Below, piece after piece: positions 43,520-52,727 of a stretch of 64,000 bases of DNA. The notes under the pieces are model-generated. The model had not been told where the DNA came from, searched no databases, and was given only the letters and a program-made list of their open reading frames with translations. This DNA comes from WRGA01 sp031553395 (GTDB lineage: Bacteria > Bacteroidota > Bacteroidia > Bacteroidales > WRGA01). Position 1 is the stretch's first letter, and every line of letters begins with the position of its first letter. The position numbers and the translations under genes are program-made. The DNA lies in contig JAVBLR010000003.1 in assembly GCA_031553395.1 (NCBI GenBank), positions 62,001 through 126,000 of the forward strand. The letters run 5' to 3'.

Positions 43520-43557
43520 CGACAGAGTGTTATTGTTATGACAGAGTGTTATTGTTA
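43520..43557. repeat. Perfect 19-bp tandem repeat upstream of the esterase/regulator genes
   Basis: GACAGAGTGTTATTGTTAT occurs twice back to back (43520-43538 and 43539-43557). Tandem direct repeats suit AraC-type dimers, and the nearby hybrid regulator has an AraC output domain. Confidence 0.7.
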
Positions 43558-43708
43558 TAATGTACAGGAAAGAATGGTATTTTTTCAAATCTGTTAAAGT
43601 AGCTTTAATATTGCCGTTTCTTCAAAGTAAAATTATAATTTAGACGAATAATTGTGATACAGGAGTTTAATGGCACTTTGTATGACAATTATATTTAAAA
43701 ATATTTGT

Positions 43709-44617
43709 ATGAGAAAAAAAGTTATTATCACAAGTTTTTTTTGTTGCTTGTTTATTAGTTTGTTTGCACAGGATTTTATGCCTGTATGGAATAGCAGAAT
43801 GCCCAATAGCAAAGGGTTACATTTAAAAGATAGCATTGCCAATGAGCGGGTTTATCAGGTTGCAATTCCCGGAGTTTATGTATTTGAACCGTCTCAGGCA
43901 GAAAATAAGCATGCGGCTGTTTTGATAATTCCAGGAGGCGGATATGCTCGTTTGGCCTATCAGATAAGCGGGTTTCAGTTGGCAAAATGGTTCAATACTT
44001 TTGGAGTAACGGCATTTGTGCTGAATCATCGTTTACCTCAATCGCCGGACGTTGTTGAAAGTTATAAAGCTCCGCTTCAGGATGCACAGCAAGCTATCAA
44101 GTTTATCCGAAAAAATGCAAAAAAATGGGATATAAGTCCTGATAAAGTTGGGGTAATGGGCTGTTCTGCCGGAGGTCATTTGTCGGCTTGTGTTTCTAAT
44201 TTTCAAGAGGATTGGACTGATACAAAAGATACTACTAATCATATTCCTGATTTCACAATTCTTATTTCTCCGGTTATTTCAATGGATGAATATGTACATA
44301 AAGGAAGCCGGGATAATTTATTAGGAAAAGAACCATCTCAAGAGTTGAAAAATATGTTTTCATGTAATTTGAGGGTTACGGAAAAAACGCCACCGGCTTT
44401 CGTAGTACACGCATCTGATGATAAATCGGTGTCTCCAATGAATAGTATTTTATATTATTCAGCTTTGATTCAAAATAAAATAAAACTATCAACATTACAT
44501 ATTTATCCTGAAGGAGGTCACAGCATAGCTTTACGTAACAATCCGGGAACAACTGACAGTTGGTCACAATTATGTGAAGCCTGGCTTTCCGAAATAGGGA
44601 TAATACCCAAGAAGTAA
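43709..44617 (+). CDS. Secreted alpha/beta-hydrolase esterase of the pectin PUL
   Basis: This 302-residue protein has a signal peptide (MRKKVIITSFFCCLFISLFAQ) and an acetylxylan-esterase/BD-FAE-like alpha/beta hydrolase fold. It shows the oxyanion loop PGGGYARLAY, the nucleophile elbow GCSAGG (Ser), the acid region in HASDDKSVSPMNS (Asp) and the catalytic His in PEGGHSIALR. The ATG at 43709 starts the signal peptide; an upstream in-frame start at 43670 is not needed. In this context deacetylation of pectin or another ester is likely; the exact ester is unknown. It diverges from susC and is followed 21 bases later by the hybrid regulator gene, an apparent two-gene unit. Confidence 0.9.
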   Translation: MRKKVIITSFFCCLFISLFAQDFMPVWNSRMPNSKGLHLKDSIANERVYQVAIPGVYVFEPSQAENKHAAVLIIPGGGYARLAYQISGFQLAKWFNTFGVTAFVLNHRLPQSPDVVESYKAPLQDAQQAIKFIRKNAKKWDISPDKVGVMGCSAGGHLSACVSNFQEDWTDTKDTTNHIPDFTILISPVISMDEYVHKGSRDNLLGKEPSQELKNMFSCNLRVTEKTPPAFVVHASDDKSVSPMNSILYYSALIQNKIKLSTLHIYPEGGHSIALRNNPGTTDSWSQLCEAWLSEIGIIPKK

Positions 44618-44638
44618 TCTACTTTCCTAATATTTACC

Positions 44639-47600
44639 ATGAAACAAAAAACAATCGTATTCCTTTTTCTTTGTTTGTCTTTTTTAAGTAAAGCAAGTTC
44701 GTTGCCGCCCTGTTATTTTGTCCATTATTCAACAGAAGATGGATTGCCTCAGAATATAATTATGGACATGCTGCAGGATGAAAAAGGATTTATGTGGTTT
44801 GTAACATGGGATGGTTTATGCCGTTTTGATGGGTATGAATTTACTTCCTATAAGATTTATTCCGAGAATGCATATTACATGAAAAATAATCGGATAGACA
44901 ATGTTTATGAGGATAAATATGGCTATTTGTGGTTGCAATCCTACGACGGTGAGGCACATCGATTTGATCCGCACACGGAGTCATTTAAAGGATTACAAAT
45001 GGTTGAGGGATATGGTAATTTCAATTTTTTCAGGTCAAAAGTCAAATTAACACCATCAGGAAAAGTTTGGTTATTATCCGAACAAACCGGATGTATTTGT
45101 GTAGAAGACTCCATATTGACAACAACCATGTATAATATGGAAAACGGGCGATTGAAAGGCAAGCAGGTATTTGACGTTTTTGAAGACAGTAAAAAAAATA
45201 GTTGGTTGCTTACCGATAATGGAATCAATATGGTTTCTTCGAAAAGCGGGGAATCTACTTTCTTTTTTGCCGAACAGGAATATAAGAATTCACTCAGGCA
45301 GTCCTTTTTTTGCGCTACAGAATTTGATAACGAAATCTGGTTTGGCGCGGATAACGGACGGATTTGGATTTATAATCAGCAAAGCAAAGCATTTCGTTTA
45401 TTGGAAAGCGGCGTTTCGTCGGGCATCATCGAAATAAAACAAATTCCGAATAATAAAATCTTATTGGTTACTTCCCAGAATGGATTCTTACTATATGATA
45501 AAAAAGGGCAAACATTTCAATATTTTAACAAGACCAACTATCCCGACTTGTTATCTAACACAATTGTCTCTACATATATAGATAGTCATGATAATCTTTG
45601 GATTGAAACCGATTATTTAGGTGTTTCCAAATTCAATTTAAATATATACTCCCTCAAAACATTTACTGTAAAACTGGATGGTCTCAACAGTATTATATTT
45701 CCTCCTGCTTTTTTTGTAATTGAAGATGTGAAAGGACGAATTTGGGTGCATCCCAGAGGCGGAGGTTTTTCTTTATATGACAGTGAAACTGATGATTTAA
45801 AACCATTTCACAATAATCCAAAATCCATTGATTTTAAATTTTCAAATATAGCTCATTCGGCTTATTCCGATAAACAGGGGAATTTGTGGCTGTGTTCACG
45901 TACACATGGACTTGAAAAGGTTGTATTTGACAGCAATGATTTTCAGATACAAACTTTTGATGCAAATCAGGAATCAGCCGTTTCCAACGATGTCCGGGCA
46001 ATTTATGAAGATAAAGACGGATATCGGTGGATATCGACAAAAGATGAAAAACTCAGGGTATATGATAAACAAGAACATTTACTCGGGCATCTTCAGAATG
46101 ATGGTAATATTGGAAATGGAACTCCTTTCGTTGGAACTGTATATTGTCTGCTTCAGGATAAAACTGGAAATATATGGATTGGTACCAGGGGAGAAGGTAT
46201 TTACATTGCCCGGAGAAAAAATACACCTCATTTATCCTTTCAATTAACTCAATATAAGAAAAATATAAATGACATTTACAGCCTGACTGAAAATTCGGTG
46301 TATAGTATTTTTCAGGATAAAAAAGATCGTATATGGATTGGAACTTTTGGAGGCGGATTGAATTTAATAGAAAAGCCGGATGAAGAAAAAATCCGGTTTA
46401 TCAACCATCGCAACAACCTGAAAAATTATCCGCAGGAAGCCGGATATCGTGTGCGAACTATTACCGAAGACAAACATAATAATGTGTGTGTGGGCACTAC
46501 AGTAGGAATGATTATGTTTTCATCGTCTTTTTCTTCTCCCGAAAATATCGATTATAAATATTATTCAAGAATTCCCGGCAATAGTGAAAGTTTGAGTAAT
46601 AACGATATTCTTTGTATAAAAAACACGTCTTCGGGTGATATGTATATTGGAACTTTCGGTGGCGGATTAAATAGAGTTTTGGAATATGATAAAGCAGGAT
46701 TTCCCACCCGGTTCAAATCCTATACCAAACGGGAGGGACTTCCTTCTGATGTGTGTTTCTCTATCGAAGAGGATGAAAAGCGAATGCTTTGGATTTCTAC
46801 CGAAAATAATCTGACACGATTTAATCCGAAAAATGAAATCTTCGAGACCTTCGGAGAAATTAAACGACAGATGAAATCTGCAAGTTTCTCGGAAGCATCG
46901 AGCTTGCGCACAGATCAAAACGAAATAATCTTCGGGTTTTCCAATGGTATTTTATCATTCTTTCCAAATGAAATAAATAAAAATACCTTTAAACCATATA
47001 TTGCTTTCGAGAGTTTTCTGTTGTTTAGTAAAGAACCCGGTATTGGCAATAACTCTCCGCTATCTGAAAATATTGATGATACGGAACAATTGACTTTGAA
47101 ACATAACCAAAACTTTTTTGGCATTAAATATGCAGCATTGGATTATGTAGATCCTACGAATATTATGTATGCCTATATACTGGAAGGTTTTGATAAAGAA
47201 TGGAACTATGTGCAGAAACAGCGAATTGCCAACTATACGAATATTCCCAAAGGAAAATATGTTTTTCGTGTAAAATCGACCAATAGCGATGGAGTTTGGG
47301 TTGAGAACGAACGTCGGCTCGAAATTGAGGTTTTGCCTTCGTTTTGGGAAACAGCATGGGCGTATTTAATTTATCTGCTTCTTTTTTCGTTGTTGATTTT
47401 TGTTACTGTCCGTATTTTATTTGTTATTTATCGATTGAAAGATAAAGTTAAATTGGAACATCAGATTTCGGAAATGAAACTTCGTTTTTTTACAAATATA
47501 TCGCATGAAATCAGGACACCGCTTACAATGATTACTGCGCCTGTCGATTATTTACTAAAGGACAAAGAAACTCCCGAAAAGGTGAAGTCTCAACTTAAAT

Positions 47601-49048
47601 TGATTGAAACGAATACAAATCGGCTACTCCGCCTGATAAATCAAATATTGGATTTCCGGAAAATGCAACATCATAAATTGAAAATTGAGTTGGTGGAAAT
47701 CGCTCCGTTTGTGAAAGATGTTTGCAGTAATTTTGATAAAATAGCCATTGACAGGCAAATAGATTTCCAATTTATTAATCAAGTAGAAAATAAAGAAATC
47801 TGGATTGATAAGGATTGTTTGGAAAAGATTGTCTTTAACTTGCTTTCGAATGCATTCAAATATACCTCACCGGGGAAGAAGATTTCAGTTATTATTAGTA
47901 AAAATAATAAAGGTATCTGCATTTATGTAAAAGACGAAGGAAAAGGTATAAGCCTAGAAAAGCAAAAAACACTTTTTACACGTTTTGCCTCTTTCAACGA
48001 AGATAAGAATAATCCAAGTACGGGAATTGGGTTATCTATGGTGAAGGAATTATCCGATAAATTAAAAGCAAGCATTTCGGTCGATAGTTCATTAGGAAAA
48101 GGTACTACTTTTGGTATTTGTCTTCAGGATGGATTGGCTCATTTTGGAGATGATGTTGACGTTGTTATTAAAAATCAAAACCAAACAAGCGATGAAGAAC
48201 ACGAAGATGTTGTATCAACTATAGGAACAATCGAAGACGAACCGGCAAAAAAGAACGAAAAAGCATCGGTGTTGATTGTTGAAGACGATGAAGATTTGCG
48301 ATATTTTCTTAAGACTGTTTTGGAATCAGATTATAAAATTTATGAATCGCCGGATGGAATTGATGGTCTTGAAAAAGCACTAAAATTTATTCCTGACTTT
48401 ATTGTCAGTGATATTATGATGCCCAAAATGGATGGTGTAGAATTGCTTCGAAACTTGAAAGATAATATCAACACCAGTCATATTCCGGTTGTATTACTAA
48501 CTGCTAAAACAACGATTGAAAGTAAACTGCAAGGATTGGAATACGGTGCGGATGATTATATCACAAAACCATTCAGTGTCCCTTATTTTCGTGCTCGGAT
48601 TAAAAATTTACTTGAGCAAAGAAAACATTTGCAGGAGTTGTATAATTCTAATTTACAGATTGCAAGGAAAGATTATGGACCTCAAATACCTATGGTTACA
48701 TCACAAGATGATCTTTTCATGGAAAGAGTAATTCGGGAAATTGAGAAAAATATGGATAATAGCGATTTCTCAGTTGAAGGTTTGCATAATTCGGTTGGAA
48801 TAGGAAAGACCGTATTCTTTAAAAAAATAAAAAGCCTTACAGGATTTTCTCCTATCGAGTTCATCCGTGATATAAAAATGAAGCGTGCGGCTCAATATTT
48901 ATCTACAGGAGAATATTCTGTAAAGGAAGTATCTTATATGGTTGGAATTTCCGATTCCGGTTATTTCAGAAAATGCTTTAAACAAAAATATAAGGTAAAT
49001 CCTACGGAATATCAACTGCAACAAAAAGAAAATGGGAGAAAATCCTGA
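44639..49048 (+). CDS. Hybrid two-component system regulator (HTCS) of the PUL
   Basis: This 1469-residue protein combines all signalling parts. It has a signal peptide, then two seven-bladed regulator propellers (Reg_prop units such as GLPQNIIMDMLQDEKGFMW and IFQDKKDRIWIGTFGGGLN), a Y_Y_Y domain before the membrane (YAYILEGFDKEWNYVQ) and one membrane segment near 905-925. The HisKA has ISHEIRTPL (His about 956), the HATPase has NLLSNAFKYTSPGKK, the receiver has an acceptor Asp in IVSDIMMPKMDG (about 1257), and a C-terminal AraC-type DNA-binding domain (about 1361-1462) contains VKEVSYMVGISDSGYFRKCFKQKY. HTCS proteins bind released oligosaccharides and activate the adjacent PUL. Ligand inferred: a pectic oligosaccharide. 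Confidence 0.96.
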   Translation: MKQKTIVFLFLCLSFLSKASSLPPCYFVHYSTEDGLPQNIIMDMLQDEKGFMWFVTWDGLCRFDGYEFTSYKIYSENAYYMKNNRIDNVYEDKYGYLWLQSYDGEAHRFDPHTESFKGLQMVEGYGNFNFFRSKVKLTPSGKVWLLSEQTGCICVEDSILTTTMYNMENGRLKGKQVFDVFEDSKKNSWLLTDNGINMVSSKSGESTFFFAEQEYKNSLRQSFFCATEFDNEIWFGADNGRIWIYNQQSKAFRLLESGVSSGIIEIKQIPNNKILLVTSQNGFLLYDKKGQTFQYFNKTNYPDLLSNTIVSTYIDSHDNLWIETDYLGVSKFNLNIYSLKTFTVKLDGLNSIIFPPAFFVIEDVKGRIWVHPRGGGFSLYDSETDDLKPFHNNPKSIDFKFSNIAHSAYSDKQGNLWLCSRTHGLEKVVFDSNDFQIQTFDANQESAVSNDVRAIYEDKDGYRWISTKDEKLRVYDKQEHLLGHLQNDGNIGNGTPFVGTVYCLLQDKTGNIWIGTRGEGIYIARRKNTPHLSFQLTQYKKNINDIYSLTENSVYSIFQDKKDRIWIGTFGGGLNLIEKPDEEKIRFINHRNNLKNYPQEAGYRVRTITEDKHNNVCVGTTVGMIMFSSSFSSPENIDYKYYSRIPGNSESLSNNDILCIKNTSSGDMYIGTFGGGLNRVLEYDKAGFPTRFKSYTKREGLPSDVCFSIEEDEKRMLWISTENNLTRFNPKNEIFETFGEIKRQMKSASFSEASSLRTDQNEIIFGFSNGILSFFPNEINKNTFKPYIAFESFLLFSKEPGIGNNSPLSENIDDTEQLTLKHNQNFFGIKYAALDYVDPTNIMYAYILEGFDKEWNYVQKQRIANYTNIPKGKYVFRVKSTNSDGVWVENERRLEIEVLPSFWETAWAYLIYLLLFSLLIFVTVRILFVIYRLKDKVKLEHQISEMKLRFFTNISHEIRTPLTMITAPVDYLLKDKETPEKVKSQLKLIETNTNRLLRLINQILDFRKMQHHKLKIELVEIAPFVKDVCSNFDKIAIDRQIDFQFINQVENKEIWIDKDCLEKIVFNLLSNAFKYTSPGKKISVIISKNNKGICIYVKDEGKGISLEKQKTLFTRFASFNEDKNNPSTGIGLSMVKELSDKLKASISVDSSLGKGTTFGICLQDGLAHFGDDVDVVIKNQNQTSDEEHEDVVSTIGTIEDEPAKKNEKASVLIVEDDEDLRYFLKTVLESDYKIYESPDGIDGLEKALKFIPDFIVSDIMMPKMDGVELLRNLKDNINTSHIPVVLLTAKTTIESKLQGLEYGADDYITKPFSVPYFRARIKNLLEQRKHLQELYNSNLQIARKDYGPQIPMVTSQDDLFMERVIREIEKNMDNSDFSVEGLHNSVGIGKTVFFKKIKSLTGFSPIEFIRDIKMKRAAQYLSTGEYSVKEVSYMVGISDSGYFRKCFKQKYKVNPTEYQLQQKENGRKS

Positions 49049-49086
49049 GAATATCGTATTGAATTTTTTCGAATTTAATTGTAAAC

Positions 49087-49503
49087 GTGGATAAGCAGAT
49101 TATAGACAAATTGGAACACAGAGGAATAAAACCAACTGCTATGCGTATATTGGTTTTAGAAACCCTGTTGAAACAAGAATATGCAATAACGCTGAGTGAT
49201 TTGGAAATGCTGTTTGATAAAGCAGACAGAGTAACATTATTCCGAACATTAAAGACATTTGAAGAACATCGGCTAATTCATCATATCGATGATGGAACCG
49301 GAGCGTTGAAGTATGCTTTGTGTGCAGATGATTGTAATTGTAATCCGGATGATTTGCATATTCATTTTCATTGCACCAAATGCAAGAAAACGTATTGTAT
49401 GCCGAATACAGGCATTCCAGAAATTCAATTACCTGTGAGGTTTCAGGCTGAAGAAATAAATATTGTAATTAAAGGACTTTGTGAGAAATGTGCTGAGTTT
49501 TGA
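49087..49503 (+). CDS. Fur family transcriptional regulator
   Basis: This 138-residue protein has the Fur winged helix (RGIKPTAMRILVLETLLKQ, LEMLFDKADRVTLFRTLKTFEEHRLIHHI). A metal and dimerisation half follows, with HIHFHCTKCKKTYCMP and a final CEKC. The two CxxC pairs form a structural zinc site. The regulatory His/Glu site is partly present, so Fur, Zur or PerR cannot be separated. The likely start is GTG at 49087, since the first ATG (49141) would remove part of the DNA-binding helix. It lies 38 bases after the HTCS gene on the same strand and could be read from it. Confidence 0.88.
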   Translation: MDKQIIDKLEHRGIKPTAMRILVLETLLKQEYAITLSDLEMLFDKADRVTLFRTLKTFEEHRLIHHIDDGTGALKYALCADDCNCNPDDLHIHFHCTKCKKTYCMPNTGIPEIQLPVRFQAEEINIVIKGLCEKCAEF

Positions 49504-49535
49504 TCTAAGACTATATTGGTAATTAGGGAATTCTA

Positions 49536-50936
49536 TTAATATGCATTTTCTTCCCCACTTATTGCATTAACTACAGTTGTAAGTATAATTTTTATATCCA
49601 ATAATATCGACCAGTTTTCAATATACCATACATCCCGTTCTACACGTCCTTCCATTTGGTCTAATGTGTTGGTTTCACCTCGGTATCCCGTAACTTGCGC
49701 CCATCCGGTAATACCTGGCTTTACCATGTGACGGAACATATATTTATCAATTAATTGGGAATACTCTTCCGTATGTTTTGTCATGTGTGGGCGTGGACCG
49801 ACTACCGACATATCTCCTTTTATCACATTGATAAATTGAGGCATTTCATCTAGACTCGTTTTTCTTAAAAAAGCTCCAACCTTAGTAATACGAGCATCTC
49901 CCTTGGTTGCTTGAAGTTTATCAGCATCTTTATTTACTGACATGCTTCTGAATTTGTAACAAACAAAATCTTCACCTTTTAATCCCGTTCGTTCTTGCTT
50001 AAAGAAAATCGGACCGGGAGATGATAGTTTTATTAATGGTACTAAAATTAAAAACAGAGGCGGATAAATAATAACAACAACTCCAAGTGCAAAGACAATA
50101 TCCAATACTCTTTTGACTGTTCGGTTACCCCTTTTAGCTAAAGGTTCCGAACTAAATTTTAATAAAGGTATATTGTCTAGAAATAATAAATCAATTTTTC
50201 TTTTTAGAATACGGCTAAAATCAGGAACGACAAAGAAATTTATCATATTTATCCGTGCAAAACGGATAAGAGGAGTGAAATTTTGTCCTGTTGTGATAGG
50301 TAATGTATAATAAATTTCATCAATTCTATTCTCTTGACTATATGTAGGTAAATCTTGCAAGGTACCTAAATAATTAGGCAAATTTACTTTCGAATCTTTA
50401 TTGTTGTCAAAAAAACCTAAGACTTTGAATCCGGAAGATACATCTCCTTTCATTTCCTCATATAATTGTTTTGCAACTTCCCCGGTTCCAATGATTACGA
50501 CATTAATAAAGTTTCCACCTTTTTTTCGGTAAGTTTTTAAAATTAAACGCATTGATACTCGCCAGCCAATTAATAGCAAACACATGAGCGCAGAGAAAAT
50601 CAAACTAACCCATCGGGATACACCAATTATATTTAATAGAGCGAAACAGCTATTGACGAGAATGTAATGAAGGAGGACAATGTAGAAGGCGTTTTTTACA
50701 ATTTTTTCAACACCGACAACCCTGTCAACTAATTTAACTCCAAATATTGATACAGACACAGCATAACATAAGTTCGTTACTATCCAAATAGCTTTGACAT
50801 TGTAGGCAACATCTGTTGAAAAATAGTTTTTAAAGATAAAATATACAGCAATCAAGAGTAGATTCAGTAACACGAAGTCACCGACTTTTACTCCAAAAGA
50901 AATAAACGGACCTAACCCTCTCTTAATTTTAGACAT
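49536..50936 (-). CDS. Undecaprenyl-phosphate sugar phosphotransferase (WcaJ/EpsE-like)
   Basis: This 466-residue polyprenyl glycosylphosphotransferase has four or five N-terminal membrane segments, a Rossmann-like CoA-binding-type domain (VVIIGTGEVAKQLYEEM) and a further membrane helix (VVVIIYPPLFLILVPLI). The bacterial sugar transferase domain at the C-terminus has SSPGPIFFKQERTGLKGE, CYKFRSM, LRKTSLDEMPQFINVIKGDMSVVGPRP and HMVKPGITGWAQVTGYRG. It loads the first sugar phosphate onto undecaprenyl phosphate to start exopolysaccharide synthesis. It overlaps the upstream glycosyltransferase gene by 8 bases, so the two are coupled. The sugar (glucose or galactose) is not determined. Confidence 0.94.
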   Translation of the reverse strand: MSKIKRGLGPFISFGVKVGDFVLLNLLLIAVYFIFKNYFSTDVAYNVKAIWIVTNLCYAVSVSIFGVKLVDRVVGVEKIVKNAFYIVLLHYILVNSCFALLNIIGVSRWVSLIFSALMCLLLIGWRVSMRLILKTYRKKGGNFINVVIIGTGEVAKQLYEEMKGDVSSGFKVLGFFDNNKDSKVNLPNYLGTLQDLPTYSQENRIDEIYYTLPITTGQNFTPLIRFARINMINFFVVPDFSRILKRKIDLLFLDNIPLLKFSSEPLAKRGNRTVKRVLDIVFALGVVVIIYPPLFLILVPLIKLSSPGPIFFKQERTGLKGEDFVCYKFRSMSVNKDADKLQATKGDARITKVGAFLRKTSLDEMPQFINVIKGDMSVVGPRPHMTKHTEEYSQLIDKYMFRHMVKPGITGWAQVTGYRGETNTLDQMEGRVERDVWYIENWSILLDIKIILTTVVNAISGEENAY

Positions 50937-52029
50937 ACGGGAATTCTTTTTTATAAACAGATAAAGTTTGGGATGCTATCTTATCCCAATTATACAAATC
51001 CAAAGAGTATGGAACATCTCTTTTTTCTTCTGATAATTTTTCCATTAACTTTTGAGATAATTCTTCCCTGTTTCCAGTTTTAAAATAATCTTTTGCCGGA
51101 AGATTTACCGCTAAATTGGCAGGAATGTCACTAACTAATGTATCCAAACTAAAGCTCATAGCTTCCAACAAACAAATAGGCAATCCTTCATGGAAAGATG
51201 GTAATACAAATAATCGGGCATTTGTATAAATCTGATTTAATTTTTCTCCTGTGATGAAACCAGGCAGAACTGTTCCTTTTTCTTTTGCTAAGGCTTCCAA
51301 TTTTCGTGTGTATTCAGTTTCGTGCAAGGCTCCACCTGCAATAACTAATTTGTATTCTTTAGCTAAAGGCAATTTTGAAAAAACGTCTATTAAAATGTCG
51401 AATCCTTTTTCTTCAACGAATCTTCCTACAGTTAAAATGTATTTATCTTTTTTAAGCCCTAATCGTTCTATATAATCAGTTTGCTGAGATTTAACAGGAA
51501 TATTAACGCCATTAAATATCAACGTAGCGTCTGTTCTATTGTATCTTATTTTTAGAATATTATTAATAACTTCAGAAATAACAATAATGCTATTAGCATA
51601 TTTAGCACCCATGTATTCGCCAGCCTTAAGTGCCGTTTTTGCAAGTTTTCCCCACTTTTGGCGATTGTAATCCGGTCCATGATGAGTCATTACAACTTTT
51701 AATCCTAATAACCGAGCAAAAGGAATCATTAGAGCCGGCCCAATAGCATGAACATGCAAAATATCTGCTTTTTCTCTCCAAGCATAACATACAGCTAAAA
51801 AAGTGTGAGTAATAGCTTCCAAACTTTTTCTTTTTGGAGCAAAAATATCCTTGAGTTTTACACCTTTATAACTTGTCACTTTATTATCAGACGTAACATA
51901 ACAAGACCTACGCACAACAGTTACATCACATCCCATTTTTACTAAACGAGGATAAAGTTCTTCGCAATGAGTTTCCACACCTCCTTGTATCTTCGGTATT
52001 CCTCTTGTTCCAATAACTATAATCTTCAT
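50929..52029 (-). CDS. Glycosyltransferase family 4 (GT-B)
   Basis: This 366-residue GT-B enzyme has the N-terminal IVIGTRGIPKIQGGVETHCEELYPRL motif, seen in exopolysaccharide GT4 enzymes. It has the middle VMTHHGPDYNRQKWG and the donor-site segment LPSFHEGLPICLLEAMSF with the E-x7-E pair. The C-terminal half includes KYILTVGRFVEEKGFDILIDVF. There is no signal peptide, so it acts at the cytoplasmic membrane face and extends a lipid-linked sugar made by the downstream phosphotransferase. A well-formed promoter lies 72-103 bases upstream. The acceptor and donor are unknown. Confidence 0.94.
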   Translation of the reverse strand: MKIIVIGTRGIPKIQGGVETHCEELYPRLVKMGCDVTVVRRSCYVTSDNKVTSYKGVKLKDIFAPKRKSLEAITHTFLAVCYAWREKADILHVHAIGPALMIPFARLLGLKVVMTHHGPDYNRQKWGKLAKTALKAGEYMGAKYANSIIVISEVINNILKIRYNRTDATLIFNGVNIPVKSQQTDYIERLGLKKDKYILTVGRFVEEKGFDILIDVFSKLPLAKEYKLVIAGGALHETEYTRKLEALAKEKGTVLPGFITGEKLNQIYTNARLFVLPSFHEGLPICLLEAMSFSLDTLVSDIPANLAVNLPAKDYFKTGNREELSQKLMEKLSEEKRDVPYSLDLYNWDKIASQTLSVYKKEFPYV

Positions 52030-52727
52030 TCAGTAATTAATCTTTTTATCAAAATTCTGATAATTAATGATTTAAATCGTATTTGTATGGTTTTATGAAA
52101 CAAATATAAATAAATATAATACATTAACCAAAAGAGTCTTTTAAATCCTTAATTTGGGTTTTTAAATTTAAGTTGCAAAAGTAGTAATTTATTGTTGTTA
52201 TGTTTCTATGAAAATTCTTAAAATGTAGATACTTTTATCATAAGGATAATTTATCGGCCTTGTTAAGGTTGCTATTTACCATGAATTAATTAAATTCGAA
52301 AATAAGCATAGATTCACGTTTTATTATAGTGGTTTTTATTGGTTGCCTGTGATAAACTATTGTGAGTGATTACATCCCCTTATGATAATGTAATATTATG
52401 TAATTTTAACAAATGAAAATGTATAATTATTTTGTTTTTTATTTCTTATTATCAGTTGTTTATGTATTAAGTGTGAAAAATGTCATAATAATATAAAAAT
52501 GTATGAATTATTTCTGTTTTTATAGTCAATGATAAGTTTATTAAAACATTAAAGTGTAAAATATATTTTAATCTAATCTATGTGTTAAATTTATATTTTT
52601 AAAAATTCACATATATTATGCTATATAACATAGTACTTGCAAAGAGGATATATTGTTAATTTACTACCTTTACAGGCATTTTATCCAATCTTAATCCTTT
52701 TTATTAACATGAAAAACAAATTGTAAT
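52030..52727. other. 698-bp AT-rich intergenic region upstream of both the EPS and galactose operons
   Basis: It contains the EPS promoter at 52101-52132 and a near match to a -7 box for galM (TACCTTTA, 52665-52672). A pair of 11-bp inverted copies (TTATCATAAGG at 52235-52245 and its complement at 52378-52388) is 132 bases apart. I see no gene or structured RNA that I can support. The leader of galM would be short if the 52665 box is used. Confidence 0.55.
52101..52132 (-). promoter_or_regulatory. Promoter of the GT4 / sugar phosphotransferase operon
   Basis: On the minus strand TTTG (52132-52129), 20 bases, then TATATTTG (52108-52101) is an exact match to the Bacteroidetes promoter. It lies 72 bases before the ATG of the glycosyltransferase gene. 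Confidence 0.75.

Larger units (their letters stand above)
42890..43708. other. 819-bp regulatory region between susC and the esterase gene
   Basis: No gene is supported. It holds a long dyad at 43308-43375, a 19-bp perfect tandem repeat at 43520-43557, and two copies of the pair TATGATAAAAA then TTTGACATT (43001/43022 and 43371/43387). I found no exact -7 box for susC; the best is CAAATATT-type at 43208 (7 of 8). This is where the hybrid regulator would be expected to bind. Confidence 0.6.

Noticed and set aside
52235..52388. Inverted 11-bp copies 132 bases apart as ends of a small mobile element
   Set aside because: There are no target-site duplications or shared interior, and an 11-bp match in AT-rich sequence at this distance can be chance.
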